Positions 44,154 to 53,273 of a stretch of 64,000 nucleotides of DNA are shown piece after piece; position 1 is the stretch's first letter; each line of letters begins with the position of its first letter. The notes below the pieces were generated by a model. The model was not told the DNA's origin. It was given only the letters and a program-made list of their open reading frames with translations, and did not search any database. The translations under genes and the position numbers were made by a program. Origin of the DNA: Schaedlerella glycyrrhizinilytica_A (GTDB lineage Bacteria; Bacillota; Clostridia; Lachnospirales; Lachnospiraceae); NCBI RefSeq assembly GCF_042852765.1, contig NZ_AP031414.1; one strand, given 5' to 3'.

Positions 44154-46409
44154 ATGGCGTTAAAAGCAGAAGAACATGTAAAGTATTATCATAATCAGAA
44201 TGGACCGACGATCGGTACGACTTGTCAGAGGGTGATCGAAAAGGACGGACTGTATTTCAAAGATCTGGACGGAAGCGGCGAACTGAAAAGTTACGACGAC
44301 TGGAGACTTCCGGCGAAAGAGCGCGCCGAAGCATATGTAAAGGTGCTGAGTACAGAAGAAAAGATCGCGCAGTTATTTATTTCCGACTGGCGGATGGGAA
44401 AATATCCGGTTACCGGTCCGATGGCGGCAATGGCGCCGAAAGAAGTGATCTTAGACGAGAGCGGCGTACTCGATGAAGCGGAATTTCGGGGAAAGACGAT
44501 CTTCGGAGAACAGTATCTTCCGGGGACGACGACGCTTTTAAAAGAGTGGTTTTCCAGACATTTGATCCTGCGCGCCAATGCGACTGCGGAAGATATGACT
44601 GATTGGCTCAACCAGCTGCAGGCGGTGGCGGAAGAGTGTCCGCACTGGGTTCCTGTGAGCGTGGCGTCCAACTCCCGCAATGAAAACGGGGAAGTTGTCT
44701 TCGGAATGAATGACGCGGCGGGCGTATTTGCAGCCTGGCCGGGGACACTTGGGATCGCGGCAGCAGTCAAAGGCGCAGGATTGGAATTGATCGATGAATT
44801 TGCGGATTGTATCCGCCGTGAGTGGAATGCCTGCGGTCTGCGAAAAGGATATATGTACATGGCGGATATTATGACCGATCCGAGATGGCAGCGTTCTTAC
44901 GGTACGTTCGGCGAGGATCCGGAACTGGTCTGCGCGGTGATGGAGCGTCTGATCCCGGGGATCCAGGGAAGTAAAGAGGGTGTGACGGAGGACGGTGTGG
45001 CAGTGACAACGAAGCATTTTCCGGGCGGCGGCGCAAGAGAAAACGGATTTGATCCGCATTATGCAGCCGGACAGTGGAACGTCTATGCAACCGAAGGCTC
45101 TCTGCAGAAATACCACATTCCTGCATTTAAGACGGCGGTGGAATATCATACTTCCGCGATCATGCCGTACTACTCCAAACCGGCGGCGTCAAAAAGTGCG
45201 GCGCAGACAGACTGCGAGGGAAATCCATGCGAAATGGAGCCGTTCGGGTTTGCCTATAACCGTACCTTTATCCAGACAATGCTTCGCGAGCAGCTTGGCT
45301 TTCAAGGCTATATCAATTCGGATACCGGTATCGTCCATAATATGTGCTGGGGTGTGGAAATGCTGGATTCTGCAGAACGGATCGGATTTGCGGTCAACCA
45401 TGCGGGCGTGGATCTGATCAGCGGTCTGTTCGACAACGAAGCGGGAATGGAAGCGTACAACCGTGGAAAAAATGATTACTATGAGACCCATGATGTTCCG
45501 GATGGATTTACAAAAGAACAGCTTGTGCTTACAGATGAAGCGCTGGATCGCGCGGTTGCACGCACACTGCAGGAAATGTTTGAACTCGGCATGTTTGAAA
45601 ACCCATACCGCAGTGCGAAAGACGCGGTGAAAGCGGTCGGAGAACAGGCGGACTGGGATGCGGCGGCAAGAGCGCACAGACAGAGCGTCGTCCTGTTGAA
45701 AAACGACGGAACACTTCCGCTTGTGGATGAGAAATGTACACAGAAGAAATTTTATGTGGAAGCGTTCAAAAAAGACGCCGCGCAGGCAGAAGAGGCGACA
45801 AAGGCTCTGAGAGAAATGTTTACGGACCGGATCCTGACTGACGATCCGGGAGAGGCGGATTTTGCAGTATTGATGATAACGCCGTCCAGCGGAGAATATT
45901 TCAATGCGACGCCGGGGTATCTGGAACTGGATATCTGTGACGGCAAGACGGTCTGCAATGTGGATGCAGACGGAAAGCCGGAGGCGAGCACGCACAAAGA
46001 AACCACACTTTCCGGCGCGGGACGCATTTGCGAGATTGCGGAAGCGGTTCATAAAAACGGCGGTAAAGTCATTGCAAACATCAACTTTACGCTTGCATGG
46101 GAAGTGGGAAATGTGGAACGGTATGCGGATGCGCTGCTGGCAGGTTTTGACACGTATCCAAGTGCAACGCTGGATGTGATCTTCGGGCGTTTTTCACCGG
46201 TCGGAAAACTGCCGCTCACACTTCCGAAAGGCGACGAAGTGCTGGCAGTGAACGAAGACGGCGTCTGCATCAGTCCGAACGATGTGCCGGGATATGACAA
46301 AGATCAGTATATGCCGGATGCAATGAAAGACGAGAACGGAAAAGCGTATGCTTACCGGGATGCGGCAGGCAATTACTATGAATTGGATTTCGGACTGCGT
46401 TACGAATAA
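44154..46409 (+). CDS. Cytoplasmic glycoside hydrolase family 3 enzyme
   Basis: A 751-residue GH3 protein with no signal peptide. The N-terminal TIM-barrel domain has the diagnostic AVTTKHFPGGG and an SDTG segment (GYINSDTGIVHN) at the usual nucleophile position. The C-terminal alpha/beta-sandwich begins near HRQSVVLLKNDGTLPL. Family members cleave beta-glucosides, xylosides or related bonds. Its place behind uxuAB suggests release of hexuronate or aglycone from an imported glycoside. The Asp-containing nucleophile region is atypical, so specificity is open. AGAGGAGG precedes the ATG. Confidence 0.9.
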   Translation: MALKAEEHVKYYHNQNGPTIGTTCQRVIEKDGLYFKDLDGSGELKSYDDWRLPAKERAEAYVKVLSTEEKIAQLFISDWRMGKYPVTGPMAAMAPKEVILDESGVLDEAEFRGKTIFGEQYLPGTTTLLKEWFSRHLILRANATAEDMTDWLNQLQAVAEECPHWVPVSVASNSRNENGEVVFGMNDAAGVFAAWPGTLGIAAAVKGAGLELIDEFADCIRREWNACGLRKGYMYMADIMTDPRWQRSYGTFGEDPELVCAVMERLIPGIQGSKEGVTEDGVAVTTKHFPGGGARENGFDPHYAAGQWNVYATEGSLQKYHIPAFKTAVEYHTSAIMPYYSKPAASKSAAQTDCEGNPCEMEPFGFAYNRTFIQTMLREQLGFQGYINSDTGIVHNMCWGVEMLDSAERIGFAVNHAGVDLISGLFDNEAGMEAYNRGKNDYYETHDVPDGFTKEQLVLTDEALDRAVARTLQEMFELGMFENPYRSAKDAVKAVGEQADWDAAARAHRQSVVLLKNDGTLPLVDEKCTQKKFYVEAFKKDAAQAEEATKALREMFTDRILTDDPGEADFAVLMITPSSGEYFNATPGYLELDICDGKTVCNVDADGKPEASTHKETTLSGAGRICEIAEAVHKNGGKVIANINFTLAWEVGNVERYADALLAGFDTYPSATLDVIFGRFSPVGKLPLTLPKGDEVLAVNEDGVCISPNDVPGYDKDQYMPDAMKDENGKAYAYRDAAGNYYELDFGLRYE

Positions 46410-46451
46410 GAGAGTGTGAAAGAAATTGTCTTGAAACAGACAGATAGAAAC

Positions 46452-46489
46452 AGGGGCAGATGTGACTTGTATGAGTCACATCTGCCCCT
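46452..46489 (+). terminator. Rho-independent terminator after GH3 gene
   Basis: AGGGGCAGATGTGACT and its exact complement form a 16-bp stem with loop TGTATG, then TATATTT. Confidence 0.85.
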
Positions 46490-46642
46490 ATATTTAAAGT
46501 TTGATTAGGCAAGATTATATAACGAAGAAAGAGATTGATAAAAAGTTTCGTAAAAAATCAATAAAAGAATATTTCCGGAAAAATCAATAAAACAAAAAGA
46601 AAAATGAAAATGTACAAAAAAATGAAAAAATAAATCTGAATA

Positions 46643-46679
46643 TTGACAAAATATACAAATAATGCTATTGTATACAATA
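46643..46679 (+). promoter_or_regulatory. Promoter and GntR-type operator of the sugar ABC operon
   Basis: TTGACA (46643-46648) and TATTGT (46666-46671), spacer 17. The perfect 12-bp palindrome ATTGTATACAAT (46668-46679) overlaps the -10 box, a repressor arrangement. TGTATACA recurs at the dehydrogenase promoter at 53180. The GntR/FCD regulator encoded between them is the obvious candidate. Confidence 0.75.
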
Positions 46680-46748
46680 AGAAATACATAAGTGCATGCA
46701 AAGATGTGTTACGAGAAAAACTACCAAAACAAAGAGAAGGAGAACATT

Positions 46749-47762
46749 ATGAAAAAGAAAATCTTATCAGTATTTTTAGCGACGGCTATGGTTGCAGCGA
46801 TGGCGGCAGGATGTGGAAGCGTAAAAACGGATAATGAAGTAAGCGCTTCCGAATCAGGTGAAAAGGCAGCAGGAAAAGACGTATATTCAGAAGAGGTAAA
46901 GATCGCGTTTCTTCCGAATGTGATCGGAGATTCTGTTGCGGCGGCATGGGCAGACGGAATGGAGACATACCTGAGTGAATTTAAGAATGTAACTTTTGAC
47001 GTGTATGACGGAGAAGCATCTGTCGATACAGAAGTACAGATCATGGATGAACTGATCAATCAGGAGTACGATGCGATCATTTTGCAGGCAACAGATGCAG
47101 CGGGACTGGCATCATCTGTTGATAAGGCAGAGGGAGCTGGGATTCCGGTCATCACTGTAAATATGGATGCAGATACGACACACACCGGAATGGTGACAAT
47201 GGTAGACGTGGAAGCAGGAGAAAAAGTTGCGGAAGCGATCGGAGAAAGCCTGGGCGGAGAAGGCGAAGTTGTGATTATTTCCGCAACCCCGGGAGCATCA
47301 AAGGGAGAGCAGCTGGATAAAGGATTTAAGTCGGTTATGGAAGAAAAATATCCGAATATTGAAATCCTGGATGAGCAGTCAGGAGAATGGCTCACGGAAA
47401 ACGCGAATACAGTTATGACGAATTTCCTTACGAAGTATCCTGAAATCGATGCAGTATTTTGTCATAATGACGCCATGGCTGAGGGCGCGGCAGAAGCGGC
47501 AAAAGCAGCGGGAAAAGATATTCAGATCTGGGGCTGTGACGGTGAAACAAAGATGTTAGAGTACATTGAACAGGGACTTTGTACAGGAACGATTTATACC
47601 GATGTAAAAAATCAGGGTGCAGTCAGCGCACAGTTTGCAATGTATGCGATCAGTTCAGGAATCACAGGCGCAAACTTAAGTGAAACACCGATCGTAAAAA
47701 TGTCTTCCATTACGGTAACAGGAGAGAATGTAGGTCAGATTTCAGAAAATATGCGTTGGTAA
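46749..47762 (+). CDS. Sugar ABC transporter substrate-binding lipoprotein (RbsB-like)
   Basis: A 337-residue periplasmic-binding-protein family member. The N-terminus is a lipoprotein signal with lipobox AAGCGS, so it is anchored outside the membrane. The PBP1/ribose-binding fold is seen in VKIAFLPNVIGDSVAAAW, the type-I hinge and the conserved IWGCDGETKMLEYIEQG near the end. The start at 46749 follows AAGGAGAA. First gene of an importer operon under a GntR-type palindrome. The gene neighbourhood points to a sugar acid or its lactone rather than ribose. Confidence 0.9.
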   Translation: MKKKILSVFLATAMVAAMAAGCGSVKTDNEVSASESGEKAAGKDVYSEEVKIAFLPNVIGDSVAAAWADGMETYLSEFKNVTFDVYDGEASVDTEVQIMDELINQEYDAIILQATDAAGLASSVDKAEGAGIPVITVNMDADTTHTGMVTMVDVEAGEKVAEAIGESLGGEGEVVIISATPGASKGEQLDKGFKSVMEEKYPNIEILDEQSGEWLTENANTVMTNFLTKYPEIDAVFCHNDAMAEGAAEAAKAAGKDIQIWGCDGETKMLEYIEQGLCTGTIYTDVKNQGAVSAQFAMYAISSGITGANLSETPIVKMSSITVTGENVGQISENMRW

Positions 47763-47816
47763 TCCGGAACAGATAACGGCAAATCAGCGATCAGATGAAA
47801 AAGCAGGAGGAAGAGT

Positions 47817-48818
47817 ATGAGACAGGAAAATATGCGGCGTTTGATATCAGTCGCATCATTGGTGATAATTATGCTGGTATTTGGAGTAACTAGCGACTCC
47901 TTTTTTACTGCGGACAATATATTGAGTATTTTGCGGGAGGCTTCCGTGACTGGCATTATCGCAATTGGCGTTACGTTTGTTATTATTACGGCGGGGATTG
48001 ATTTATCAACCGGTGCAACGATCGGATTTGCGGGTATGCTTTGCGCAAATCTGCTGTATCATTATAATCTGCCTGCGGGCGTGATCATGCTTATATCTGT
48101 TTTGACCGGACTTGCATGCGGCGCAGTGAATGGATTTATCATAACGAAATTGCGGGTACCCGAATTTATCGCGACTTTATCCACACAGTATTTATTTCGC
48201 TCTATGGTCTTTGTATTTGCGATCAGAGAGTCCGGAGTGATCAGCAATAAAAAGATTGAGAATCCGGGAATTTTGATCATGGGCGGAAGTATCAATGGAC
48301 TTTATCTGGTAACGATCGCATTTGTAGTTTTGGCGGTTGCTGGACAGTTCATATTGAAAAAAACAAAATTTGGTACATATGTGTATGCAACGGGAGCAAA
48401 CAGAAAATCGGCGGAATTGTCGGGAATCAATACGGATAAGATTCGCTGGCTCGTATTTATTATGACAGGTCTCTTGTGCGGTATCGCAACAATTTTCCAG
48501 GTTGGTCGTGTCGGAAGCGTGACGACCGACCTGGGAACAGGAATGGAATTTGATATTATCGCGGCGGTTGTGATCGGAGGATGCGCATTTTCGGGAGGAC
48601 GCGGAGATGTGTTTGGTTCTGCGATCGGAGCGGTATTTATGGCAGTATTGCAGAACGGAATTTTGAAATATAATCTTCCGACGGCAGCACAGCTTGTAGT
48701 AAAAGGTGTCGTCATCGTAATTATGATTATTTTCGATGCGGTTTACAATGATTACATGCAGAAACGGATTCAGAAGAAAGCAAAAGAAGCGACAGAAATG
48801 GCAGGAGGTGAAGCGTAA
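47817..48818 (+). CDS. Sugar ABC transporter permease (RbsC-like), first
   Basis: A 333-residue membrane protein with about nine to ten hydrophobic segments. The RbsC/XylH family stretches ITAGIDLSTGATIGFAGML and GGCAFSGGRGDVFGSAIGAV are present. AGGAGGAAG precedes the ATG. Overlaps the ATPase gene by one base. It would pair with the second permease at 50322 to form the channel. Confidence 0.92.
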   Translation: MRQENMRRLISVASLVIIMLVFGVTSDSFFTADNILSILREASVTGIIAIGVTFVIITAGIDLSTGATIGFAGMLCANLLYHYNLPAGVIMLISVLTGLACGAVNGFIITKLRVPEFIATLSTQYLFRSMVFVFAIRESGVISNKKIENPGILIMGGSINGLYLVTIAFVVLAVAGQFILKKTKFGTYVYATGANRKSAELSGINTDKIRWLVFIMTGLLCGIATIFQVGRVGSVTTDLGTGMEFDIIAAVVIGGCAFSGGRGDVFGSAIGAVFMAVLQNGILKYNLPTAAQLVVKGVVIVIMIIFDAVYNDYMQKRIQKKAKEATEMAGGEA

Positions 48819-50335
48819 TGTCTGTATTATTGGAAATGAAAGATATTGAAAAAAGCTTCAATGATACTGCCGTATTAAAAAAAGTTGACTTTTCGGTAAA
48901 AGCAGGGGAAGTCCATGCATTGATGGGAGAGAACGGTGCCGGAAAGTCTACGCTGATCAAAATCTTAACCGGAATTTACCCGAAAGACGGCGGACAGATT
49001 TATTGGAACGGACAGCCGGTTGAAATCAGAAACAGAACCGACGCATCGAAACTGGGGATCGGAGTCATTTATCAGGAACTTAGCCTGATTCCGACTTTGA
49101 CGGTGATGCAGAATGTTATGCTCGGAAAAGAAGAGGGAAGAGCCGGTATTATCAATACGAAAAAGATGAAGAAAAAAGTATCCGAATTGATTCAGAAATA
49201 TGGTTTCGGGATCAGACCGGATGCAATTGTGGAGACACTTACAATCGCTCAAAGACAGACAATCGAGATTCTGAAAGCATTAAGTGAAGATTCCAAACTG
49301 ATCATCATGGATGAGCCGACCGCTTCTTTGAGCACAAAGGAATCCGACGCATTGTTTCAAATTATTGAACAGCTTAGGAAAGACGGCGTATGTATCATTT
49401 ATATATCGCATCGTCTGGAAGAAGTATACCGTCTGTCCGATCGGCTGACTGTTCTGCGGGACGGAGTCCGGGTGGCAACATTGGAAAAAGAGGAAATCGT
49501 TCCGGCAGAAGTAGTACGCTTGATGATCGGAAAGGAATTGAGCGAGGAAACGGCGTCAAACAATTTGCGGGTTTCTGAAAAACCGGTTCGGTTAAAGGTA
49601 GAGAATCTGACGAAAAAAGGCGTGTTCAAAGATGTCAGCTTTGAGATCCATGAAGGTGAGATCGTCGGATTTGCAGGGCTTGTCGGAGCCGGAAGAACCG
49701 AGGTCATGCGGTGTATTTACGGTGCGGATCCATGTGACGGAGGAACCGTCATATTTGAGGGGAAACCGCATAAGAAAAAGATTGCGGACAGCATAAAGAA
49801 AGGCTTTGGATTTGTACCGGAGGACAGAAGAAATCAGGGATTTACGCCGCTGTTGTCGATTGAAAGAAATGTAGCGCTTACCAATTATGATTCATTGGCA
49901 AATGGCGGAATGGTGCATACGGGAAAAGAAAAGAAGCTGGGACAGGATATGGTGGACCGTTTAAATATCAAACCGAATAATCCATTGATCCCGGTCGGCA
50001 ATCTTTCGGGAGGAAATCAACAGAAAGCGGTTCTTGCAAAATGGCTGAGCAGAGATCTGAAACTGCTGATCATTGACGAACCAACGGCGGGAATCGATAT
50101 AGGTGCCAAGGATGAGATTTATAAAATACTGGAAGAACTTGCGGCAAACGGAACGTCGGTTATTATGGTATCGTCAGATCTGCAGGAACTTCTGAGAGTA
50201 TCGCAGAGAATCATAGTGATGAGAAAAGGCGGGATATTTACGGAATTTTCAAATGGAAGAGTCACACAGGAGGATATTTTAATGGCTGAGTCAGGGATAC
50301 TTGTAAAGGAGGCGGAAAAGCATGACGAAAAATAA
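48818..50335 (+). CDS. Sugar ABC transporter ATPase (RbsA-like)
   Basis: A 505-residue protein with two fused ATPase domains. The first has Walker A GENGAGKST and LTIAQRQTIEILKAL with Walker B LIIMDEPTAS. The second has the degenerate GLVGAGRTEVMRCIYG, the ABC signature LSGGNQQKAVLAKWL and LLIIDEPTAGID. This layout is specific to ribose-type importers. It overlaps both neighbouring genes. Confidence 0.94.
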   Translation: MSVLLEMKDIEKSFNDTAVLKKVDFSVKAGEVHALMGENGAGKSTLIKILTGIYPKDGGQIYWNGQPVEIRNRTDASKLGIGVIYQELSLIPTLTVMQNVMLGKEEGRAGIINTKKMKKKVSELIQKYGFGIRPDAIVETLTIAQRQTIEILKALSEDSKLIIMDEPTASLSTKESDALFQIIEQLRKDGVCIIYISHRLEEVYRLSDRLTVLRDGVRVATLEKEEIVPAEVVRLMIGKELSEETASNNLRVSEKPVRLKVENLTKKGVFKDVSFEIHEGEIVGFAGLVGAGRTEVMRCIYGADPCDGGTVIFEGKPHKKKIADSIKKGFGFVPEDRRNQGFTPLLSIERNVALTNYDSLANGGMVHTGKEKKLGQDMVDRLNIKPNNPLIPVGNLSGGNQQKAVLAKWLSRDLKLLIIDEPTAGIDIGAKDEIYKILEELAANGTSVIMVSSDLQELLRVSQRIIVMRKGGIFTEFSNGRVTQEDILMAESGILVKEAEKHDEK

Positions 50336-51332
50336 TGTAAAAAAATTATTCGGAAAATCCCAGAGAGTGTGGATTCTGGTTGCGATCATGTTGGTTCTGA
50401 CAATTTTACAGCCGGGTGTTTTTCTGACAGGAACAAATATGAAAAGCATTCTGTTATCTATTTCCATTTACGGAGTCATGGTGTGCGGAACGATTTTCCC
50501 GATTCTGCTCGGAGGGATCGATCTTTCTGTCGGAGCTGTTGCGGCAGCATCCGGAGCGCTCGCCGTAACGCAGATCGTCTCTCACGATTATTCGACCACA
50601 GGGGTAGTGGTAGGAATAGCCGGAGGTCTTTTGCTCGGATGTGTGGTAGGGCTGATTCATGGATTGATCGTAACACAGTTCGGTGTGCCGGCGTTTTTGA
50701 TCACGCTGGCTTCACAAAATATTGTGTATGGTATCGCGCAGCTTTTGACGGAAAATAACGTGATCCCATGTATGAAACCGGAAATATTTGCATTTCTTGG
50801 CGGAGGAAGATTATTCGGCGTTCCGTTTTCAATCTATATCATGGCGATCATGGCGGTACTTTCCTGGGTAATACTGAACAAGACCATTTTAGGAAGAAAT
50901 ATTTATGCCGTGGGCGGAAATGCAGAGGCGTGCCGTCTTTCCGGAGTGAGAAGCAGAATGGTAACGATCATTGCTTATGTGGCGTCCGGATTTACAGCGG
51001 CGCTTGCCGGAATTGTGTTGGCCAGTATGAACCGGCAGGCAATCGCAAAGGCGGCGCAGGGATATGATAATTTTGTATTGACAGCGCTGGTTGTCGGCGG
51101 CGCTTCGCTGATGGGAGGCGAAGGATCCGTGTTAGCGGCGATCTGGGGAGCCTTTTTGGTTGGTGTCGTACAGAATGGATTACAGTTGATGGGAGTTGCG
51201 TCGGATTATCACGGAATTTTCAAATGTATCGTCATTATTGCGGCTGTTGCCCTGGATGCACATGTAAGATACAAGAAGAGCGGTCTGCAAAAGAGCAGTT
51301 TCTTTAAGAAAAAGGTAAAAGCGGCGGAATAA
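50322..51332 (+). CDS. Sugar ABC transporter permease (RbsC-like), second
   Basis: A 336-residue membrane protein of the same family as the first permease (LLGGIDLSVGAVAAASGAL; GGASLMGGEGSVLAAIWGAF). Its start overlaps the ATPase gene by 14 bases. Two non-identical permeases mean a heteromeric channel, as in several Firmicute sugar importers. Confidence 0.92.
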   Translation: MTKNNVKKLFGKSQRVWILVAIMLVLTILQPGVFLTGTNMKSILLSISIYGVMVCGTIFPILLGGIDLSVGAVAAASGALAVTQIVSHDYSTTGVVVGIAGGLLLGCVVGLIHGLIVTQFGVPAFLITLASQNIVYGIAQLLTENNVIPCMKPEIFAFLGGGRLFGVPFSIYIMAIMAVLSWVILNKTILGRNIYAVGGNAEACRLSGVRSRMVTIIAYVASGFTAALAGIVLASMNRQAIAKAAQGYDNFVLTALVVGGASLMGGEGSVLAAIWGAFLVGVVQNGLQLMGVASDYHGIFKCIVIIAAVALDAHVRYKKSGLQKSSFFKKKVKAAE

Positions 51333-51348
51333 AAGGAGAGATGACCTT

Positions 51349-52269
51349 ATGAAAATCATAGATGCACATGTACATGTATTTCCTAATATGCAGGGATTCC
51401 GGGGGGAGGGAGAACTTTATCCTCTCGGAAACGGAAAAGGCCGCTGGGCAAACGGCGATGTCGTACAAATGATACCGGAAGGACTCGGAGATATCGGTTT
51501 TACTTATGAGACATGTCATGATTTTTTGAAAGAAAACGGTGTGGAAAAGGCCGTGATACTTCAAGGCAGTTACTATGGTTTTGCAAATGAGTATGTGGCG
51601 GAAGCGGTAAAAACATATCCGGAGATGTTTATCGGAGCCGGGACTTTCGATCCGATGACCCGATATGCGGAAAAAATTTATGACAGACTGACACAGGAAT
51701 TAGAATTTCCGATCATAAAGTTTGAGACAAGTACGGGGGGCGGCTTTATGTCCTACCACCATACGTTTGACATAGAGGAAGTGTTTGCTCCGTTTGCCAA
51801 AAAGTGTGAAAAGCATTCCCAGGTACTTGTTTTAGACATCGGAAGTCCCGGGATGAGCAGCTTTCAGCCGGAAGCGGTCAGAAATCTTGCTTTAAAATTT
51901 ACAGGACTGAAAATCGTGGTCTGCCATTTACTGGCGCCCACGCTGGAAGAGAAGAAAACGGACTGCTTTAAGAAAAGCATGGAAAAACTTGCACTGCCTA
52001 ACATCTGGTTTGATCTTGCGGCGGTACCGTTCAATGTACAGCCGGAGGAATATCCGTTTGCGAGCGGTCTGGAGTTTATGAAAACCGCAAAGAATATCGT
52101 CGGCGCAGATAAACTGATGTGGGGCACTGATATACCGTCCGTACTGGTACAGAATTCTTATCAGAAATTGCGGGATTATATTACGGAAAAAGATGTGTTT
52201 ACAACAGAAGAACTGGACGGGATCTATTATAAAAATGCATTGGAGGTGTATCCGTTCAGCCACAGATAG
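51349..52269 (+). CDS. Amidohydrolase-2 family hydrolase (possible aldonolactonase)
   Basis: A 306-residue TIM-barrel metal hydrolase. The metal motif DAHVHVF is at residues 5-11. Later conserved parts are KIVVCHLLAP and MWGTDIPSVL, with the C-terminal catalytic Asp. This family (PF04909) includes fuconolactonase, rhamnonolactonase and galactarolactone isomerase as well as decarboxylases. In an operon with a sugar importer, upstream of an aldonate-type dehydrogenase and tagaturonate reductase, a lactonase role fits best. AAAGGAGAG precedes the ATG. Confidence 0.82.
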   Translation: MKIIDAHVHVFPNMQGFRGEGELYPLGNGKGRWANGDVVQMIPEGLGDIGFTYETCHDFLKENGVEKAVILQGSYYGFANEYVAEAVKTYPEMFIGAGTFDPMTRYAEKIYDRLTQELEFPIIKFETSTGGGFMSYHHTFDIEEVFAPFAKKCEKHSQVLVLDIGSPGMSSFQPEAVRNLALKFTGLKIVVCHLLAPTLEEKKTDCFKKSMEKLALPNIWFDLAAVPFNVQPEEYPFASGLEFMKTAKNIVGADKLMWGTDIPSVLVQNSYQKLRDYITEKDVFTTEELDGIYYKNALEVYPFSHR

Positions 52270-52358
52270 TATATGGAAGAAAATACCGTAACTGTCATAT
52301 TTTACAGGAAACGAATCGGACAGAAAGCTTATCTGTACAGCGAACCTATAAGATTATA

Positions 52359-52388
52359 TTGGAAATTATCCCCGGATAATGTTATAAT
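52359..52388 (+). promoter_or_regulatory. Promoter of the GntR gene
   Basis: TTGGAA at 52359-52364 and TATAAT at 52383-52388, spacer 18 bases, about 47 bases ahead of the start. Confidence 0.5.
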
Positions 52389-52434
52389 AAACAGAAGTCC
52401 GTTTGGAAAGAATGACAGTACAGGTGGTTTGAAA

Positions 52435-53082
52435 ATGAAAAAAGAAACCTTAAAGCAACAGGCATATAATATCATAAAAAACAAAATCATTACGTGTGAA
52501 TATCCTCCTAATTTCCTCTTGAATGAGGAAAAACTGAAAGACGAGATCGGCGCGAGCCGGACTCCTATCAGAGATGCGCTGAGCAGATTGGAACAGGAAA
52601 ATCTTGTTCATATTCTGCCGAAGAAAGGGATCATGGTCGCTTCATTATCGATCCGCGAAATTAATGCGATTTACGAGGCGAGAATGTTGGTGGAGCCCTA
52701 TGCGATCGAGCACTATGCATCTAAGATTGAAAAAGAGCGTCTGCAATATTTCCGGAAAATTTTTCAAAATGAGAAAGAAGTGCGGGGGAGGATCTATGAT
52801 TTTGATGACAAACTGCATATCGAATTTATAAATGCTATGGACAATGAATATTTTCAGGCCATGTATGAGAGAATTTACTATCAGAACTGTCGTCTGCGTA
52901 TCCTTTCCGGAGTGAAAAGTGAAAAACGTATTGAGGAAACCGTGCAGGAGCATTTAAAAATCATCGATGCGTGTCTGGCGGAGAAGTGGACGGAAGCGGC
53001 AGATGCGATGAGAGAGCATCTGATCTGCTCAAAACGGGCGTCGTTTATGACAATTATAGAAAGTGGAGAGATAGCTCTTTAA
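52435..53082 (+). CDS. GntR-family regulator, FCD (FadR/UxuR) subfamily
   Basis: A 215-residue repressor. The winged helix is at residues 5-70 (KNKIITCEYPPNFLLNEEKL, then ASRTPIRDALSRLEQENLVHI). The helical FCD ligand domain follows, with metal-type ligands in FDDKLHIEFI and the late H of MREHLI. ExuR/UxuR-like members respond to hexuronates or related acids. The start at 52435 follows AGGTGG; the frame runs further upstream through the promoter. Probably binds the TGTATACA palindromes at 46668 and 53208. Confidence 0.88.
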   Translation: MKKETLKQQAYNIIKNKIITCEYPPNFLLNEEKLKDEIGASRTPIRDALSRLEQENLVHILPKKGIMVASLSIREINAIYEARMLVEPYAIEHYASKIEKERLQYFRKIFQNEKEVRGRIYDFDDKLHIEFINAMDNEYFQAMYERIYYQNCRLRILSGVKSEKRIEETVQEHLKIIDACLAEKWTEAADAMREHLICSKRASFMTIIESGEIAL

Positions 53083-53093
53083 ACATTTCAGAA

Positions 53094-53119
53094 AAACAGT
53101 CATTGCTGGCTGTTTTTTT
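53094..53119 (+). terminator. Rho-independent terminator after the GntR gene
   Basis: AAACAG and CTGTTT arms around a short loop, followed by a seven-T run. Confidence 0.65.
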
Positions 53120-53179
53120 GTACAATAAATACAGAATAAACACGAATTTTAAATAGTTCAAACATTTCTTTGAAAGTGA

Positions 53180-53215
53180 TTGAAAAATATTTCACAAAGA
53201 ATTATAATGTATACA
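53180..53215 (+). promoter_or_regulatory. Promoter and GntR-type operator of the dehydrogenase-uxaB operon
   Basis: TTGAAA (53180-53185) and TATAAT (53203-53208), spacer 17 bases. The palindrome TGTATACA (53208-53215) touches the -10 box, as at the ABC promoter. Confidence 0.72.
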
Positions 53216-53273
53216 ACGGTTAAAACAATAAATAATACAAGAAAGAAAAATAAAGAAAAGCAGGAGGAGAAAA

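Larger units (their letters stand above)
46410..46748. other. Intergenic region before the sugar ABC operon
   Basis: A perfect terminator lies at 46452-46489, then about 150 very AT-rich bases without genes, then the promoter and operator at 46643-46679. Confidence 0.6.
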
